Source: Bacteriovoracaceae bacterium
GTDB lineage: Bacteria; Bdellovibrionota; Bacteriovoracia; Bacteriovoracales; Bacteriovoracaceae
Assembly: GCA_947448095.1 (NCBI GenBank)
Contig: CANFNN010000131.1
Coordinates: 1-7,889 of the forward strand
Length of the DNA: 7,889 nt
Reading direction: 5' to 3'
Each line of letters begins with the position of its first letter. The stretch's first letter is position 1. The notes beneath the pieces were generated by a model that searched no databases, was not told where the DNA came from, and saw only the letters and a list, made by a program, of their open reading frames with translations. The position numbers were made by a program, and so were the translations under genes. This document shows, one piece after another, positions 6,538 through 7,889 of this stretch.

Positions 6538-7029
6538 ATGTTGATGGAGAAAAAACAAGTTATGGATTTTCTTCCCCACCGGGACCCATTCCTGTTTATT
6601 GATTCGGTAAAAGAAATCATCGTTCCTGATGAACTTAAAAATCTTACGGGCCCCTTCCGTCCTCAACAACTGATCGGTGGTAAGGCCATTTGTAATTTTA
6701 GAGTCGATAATTCGGTGAAGGTGCTTGAAGGTCATTTTCCAGGAGATCCTATTTTACCTGGAGTTGTACAAATAGAGATGATGGCGCAAGCTGCTTCTTT
6801 TTTAGCTATTCATTGTAAGCCTAACAGCGATGCAAAAATTGAAGTGGCACTTTTAGGTGTTGAATCAGCGAAATTTAGAAAACCAGTGATTCCCCCTATG
6901 GATCTAGAGATTCACGCCACACTTACAAAAGTTCGTGGCCCAATTCAAATGTATGATTGTGAAATATATTCAAATGGAGATCTCATGTCACAGACTAGTG
7001 TCATGGCATCTTTGAAATTTAATAACTAG
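6538..7029 (+). CDS. fabZ: 3-hydroxyacyl-ACP dehydratase FabZ
   Basis: FabZ dehydrates (3R)-hydroxyacyl-ACP in fatty-acid elongation and competes with LpxA and LpxD for the same hydroxyacyl-ACP pool, which explains its conserved place between them. The protein is a 163-residue hot-dog fold (E. coli 151). LPHRDPFLFIDSV (12-24) is the N-terminal FabZ motif. GHFPGDPILPGVVQIEMMAQ (65-84) carries catalytic His66 and Glu80, 14 residues apart as in the family. AKFRKPVIPP (111-120) matches the ARFKRPVVPG block. About ten extra residues around 28-50 explain the greater length. The start ATG 6538 has GAGGAG (6526-6531) 6 nt upstream; the ATG at 6544 is less well spaced. It lies 14 nt after lpxD and 11 nt before lpxA. 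FabA is unlikely given the lpxD-lpxA context and the FabZ-type Glu. Confidence 0.94.
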   Translation: MLMEKKQVMDFLPHRDPFLFIDSVKEIIVPDELKNLTGPFRPQQLIGGKAICNFRVDNSVKVLEGHFPGDPILPGVVQIEMMAQAASFLAIHCKPNSDAKIEVALLGVESAKFRKPVIPPMDLEIHATLTKVRGPIQMYDCEIYSNGDLMSQTSVMASLKFNN

Positions 7030-7040
7030 AGAGAACAGAT

Positions 7041-7844
7041 ATGTCTAAACACTACGAAGCTCACCCAATGTCTTTTATTCATCCTGAAGCCAAAATAGGG
7101 AACAATGTTCAAGTAGGTCCCTTTTGTGTTATTGGTGCGAATGTTACAATTGGAGATGATTGTATCTTTCACTCCAACGTCGTTGTTGATGGCCATACAA
7201 CAATTGGAAAAAATAATAAATTCTTTCAATTTGGTTCTATTGGCGCTCCACCACAAGATACTTCATATAAAAATGAACCGACTGAAACCATCATTGGTGA
7301 CAATAATATTTTTCGTGAATACGTTTCAATTCACCGAGGAACTTTAAAACAAGACTTGAAAACCATCATTGGTTCCAATTCACTCTTTATGGCCTACTGT
7401 CATATTGCTCATGATTGTACTTTGGGCAACAATTTAACTTTTGCAAACTCCGTCAACCTTGCGGGCCATGTGAATATTGGAGACAGAGTCATTATCGGTG
7501 GTAACACTGGTATATCTCAATTTGTTACTCTGGGACGAGGAGCCTATATTGGTGGAGGATCGGGAATTGATCGAGACATTCCTCACTTCTGTACTGCTTA
7601 TGGTAACCGTATCCGCCTCAAGGGAATCAATATTATTGGACTTAAACGTCAGGGGCATTCTAAAGAAATCGTCTCTGAAGTTGTTGATTTTTACCGAACA
7701 ATGGAGGCTTCAGCACTCGCTCCACGTGCGTTCGTTTCTCATGCGGAGTTAATGGAAGAGTACAAACAAAACGCAGTTGTCCAAGAGATAGCCTCATTCA
7801 TCAAAAAATCGGAAATTGGTATTGCTCCATTTATGGCAAGCTAG
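7041..7844 (+). CDS. lpxA: UDP-GlcNAc (or UDP-GlcNAc3N) acyltransferase LpxA
   Basis: LpxA performs the first acylation of lipid A synthesis, from (3R)-hydroxyacyl-ACP to position 3 of the UDP-sugar, in the cytoplasm as a trimer. The protein has 267 residues (E. coli 262). A left-handed beta-helix spans about 11-190, and a C-terminal helical domain covers about 198-267. HIAHDC (121-126) holds catalytic His124 (E. coli His125). FQFGSIGAPPQD (62-73), SIHRGT (96-101), NLAGHVNIGD (139-148) and GLKRQG (200-205) are family blocks. Gly172 matches E. coli Gly173, the position that permits a long (C14-type) acyl chain. Aligned by eye, E. coli His160 is Ser159 here, Lys76 is Ser75 and Arg205 is Gln204. 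The ATG at 7041 has a modest GAGAG ribosome binding site; Met10 (7068) is an alternative start closer to the usual LpxA N-terminus. The substitutions and the next gene suggest an amino-sugar acceptor, which is inference. Confidence 0.95.
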   Translation: MSKHYEAHPMSFIHPEAKIGNNVQVGPFCVIGANVTIGDDCIFHSNVVVDGHTTIGKNNKFFQFGSIGAPPQDTSYKNEPTETIIGDNNIFREYVSIHRGTLKQDLKTIIGSNSLFMAYCHIAHDCTLGNNLTFANSVNLAGHVNIGDRVIIGGNTGISQFVTLGRGAYIGGGSGIDRDIPHFCTAYGNRIRLKGINIIGLKRQGHSKEIVSEVVDFYRTMEASALAPRAFVSHAELMEEYKQNAVVQEIASFIKKSEIGIAPFMAS

Positions 7845-7852
7845 GAAATAGT

Positions 7853-7889
7853 ATGAAAAAAGTAAGAGTTGCAGTCCTTGGCTACGGTC
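7853..7889 (+). CDS. Start of a probable Gfo/Idh/MocA-type oxidoreductase (GnnA candidate), cut by window end
   Basis: Only 12 codons are visible: MKKVRVAVLGYG. The pattern of basic residues, a hydrophobic strand and then GxG is the beginning of a Rossmann NAD(P)-binding fold, as in Gfo/Idh/MocA oxidoreductases. AGGAAA at 7843-7848 serves as ribosome binding site, and the gap to lpxA is 8 nt, so it is in the operon. It is not lpxB, the usual next gene in E. coli, because LpxB N-termini carry an AGExSGD motif and no GYG at this place. In Acidithiobacillus ferrooxidans gnnA lies next to lpxA and makes the 3-keto UDP-sugar that GnnB aminates. Position suggests the same here, but 12 residues cannot prove it. 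Confidence 0.6.
   Translation, partial: MKKVRVAVLGYG

Noticed and set aside
6738..6762. Inverted repeat TCCAGG/CCTGGA in fabZ
   Set aside because: Only 6 bp with a 13-nt loop that overlaps a competing AGGA/TCCT pairing, and it encodes the conserved FPGDPILPG motif; likely chance.

Overview
The window is one compact, co-directional (+ strand) envelope-biogenesis operon from a Gram-negative bacterium. In order it holds the 3' end of lysS, an FtsX-type lipoprotein-export permease (lolC/lolE family), lolD, bamA, a skp/ompH chaperone gene, lpxD, fabZ, lpxA, and the first 12 codons of a gene whose N-terminus looks like a Gfo/Idh/MocA-type dinucleotide-binding fold. The genes overlap by 4 bp or are separated by at most 57 bp. 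No tRNA, rRNA, mobile element or CRISPR was seen, and no stretch over 60 bp lacks a gene.

The bamA-skp-lpxD-fabZ-lpxA core is the order known from E. coli and many Proteobacteria. Having lysS and lolCD directly upstream is an arrangement I associate with the former Deltaproteobacteria (Geobacter, Desulfovibrio, Bdellovibrio-like lineages). The AT-rich composition and the probable gnnA after lpxA would suit Bdellovibrionota or Bacteriovoracales. This assignment is inference without a database search.

Layout: 1-708 protein synthesis (LysRS); 705-2560 inner-membrane ABC machinery that releases lipoproteins to the LolA carrier; 2618-4933 BamA, the outer-membrane protein insertase; 4970-5479 the periplasmic chaperone that feeds it; 5480-7844 early lipid A acylation (LpxD, LpxA) with FabZ from the fatty-acid cycle that supplies hydroxyacyl-ACP; 7853 onward a probable sugar-nucleotide oxidoreductase. 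Together these genes build the three classes of outer-membrane component: lipoproteins, beta-barrels and lipopolysaccharide.

Two signals are not explained by the protein-coding annotation. One is a strong intrinsic-terminator-like hairpin with a U-tract, lying wholly inside codons 13-28 of the lolC-type gene just after lysS ends. The other is a perfect inverted repeat with a GAAA tetraloop inside codons 20-28 of lpxD. In addition, LpxA carries substitutions at active-site positions relative to E. coli and is followed by the probable gnnA. This suggests a lipid A built on a 2,3-diamino sugar with amide-linked acyl chains at position 3.
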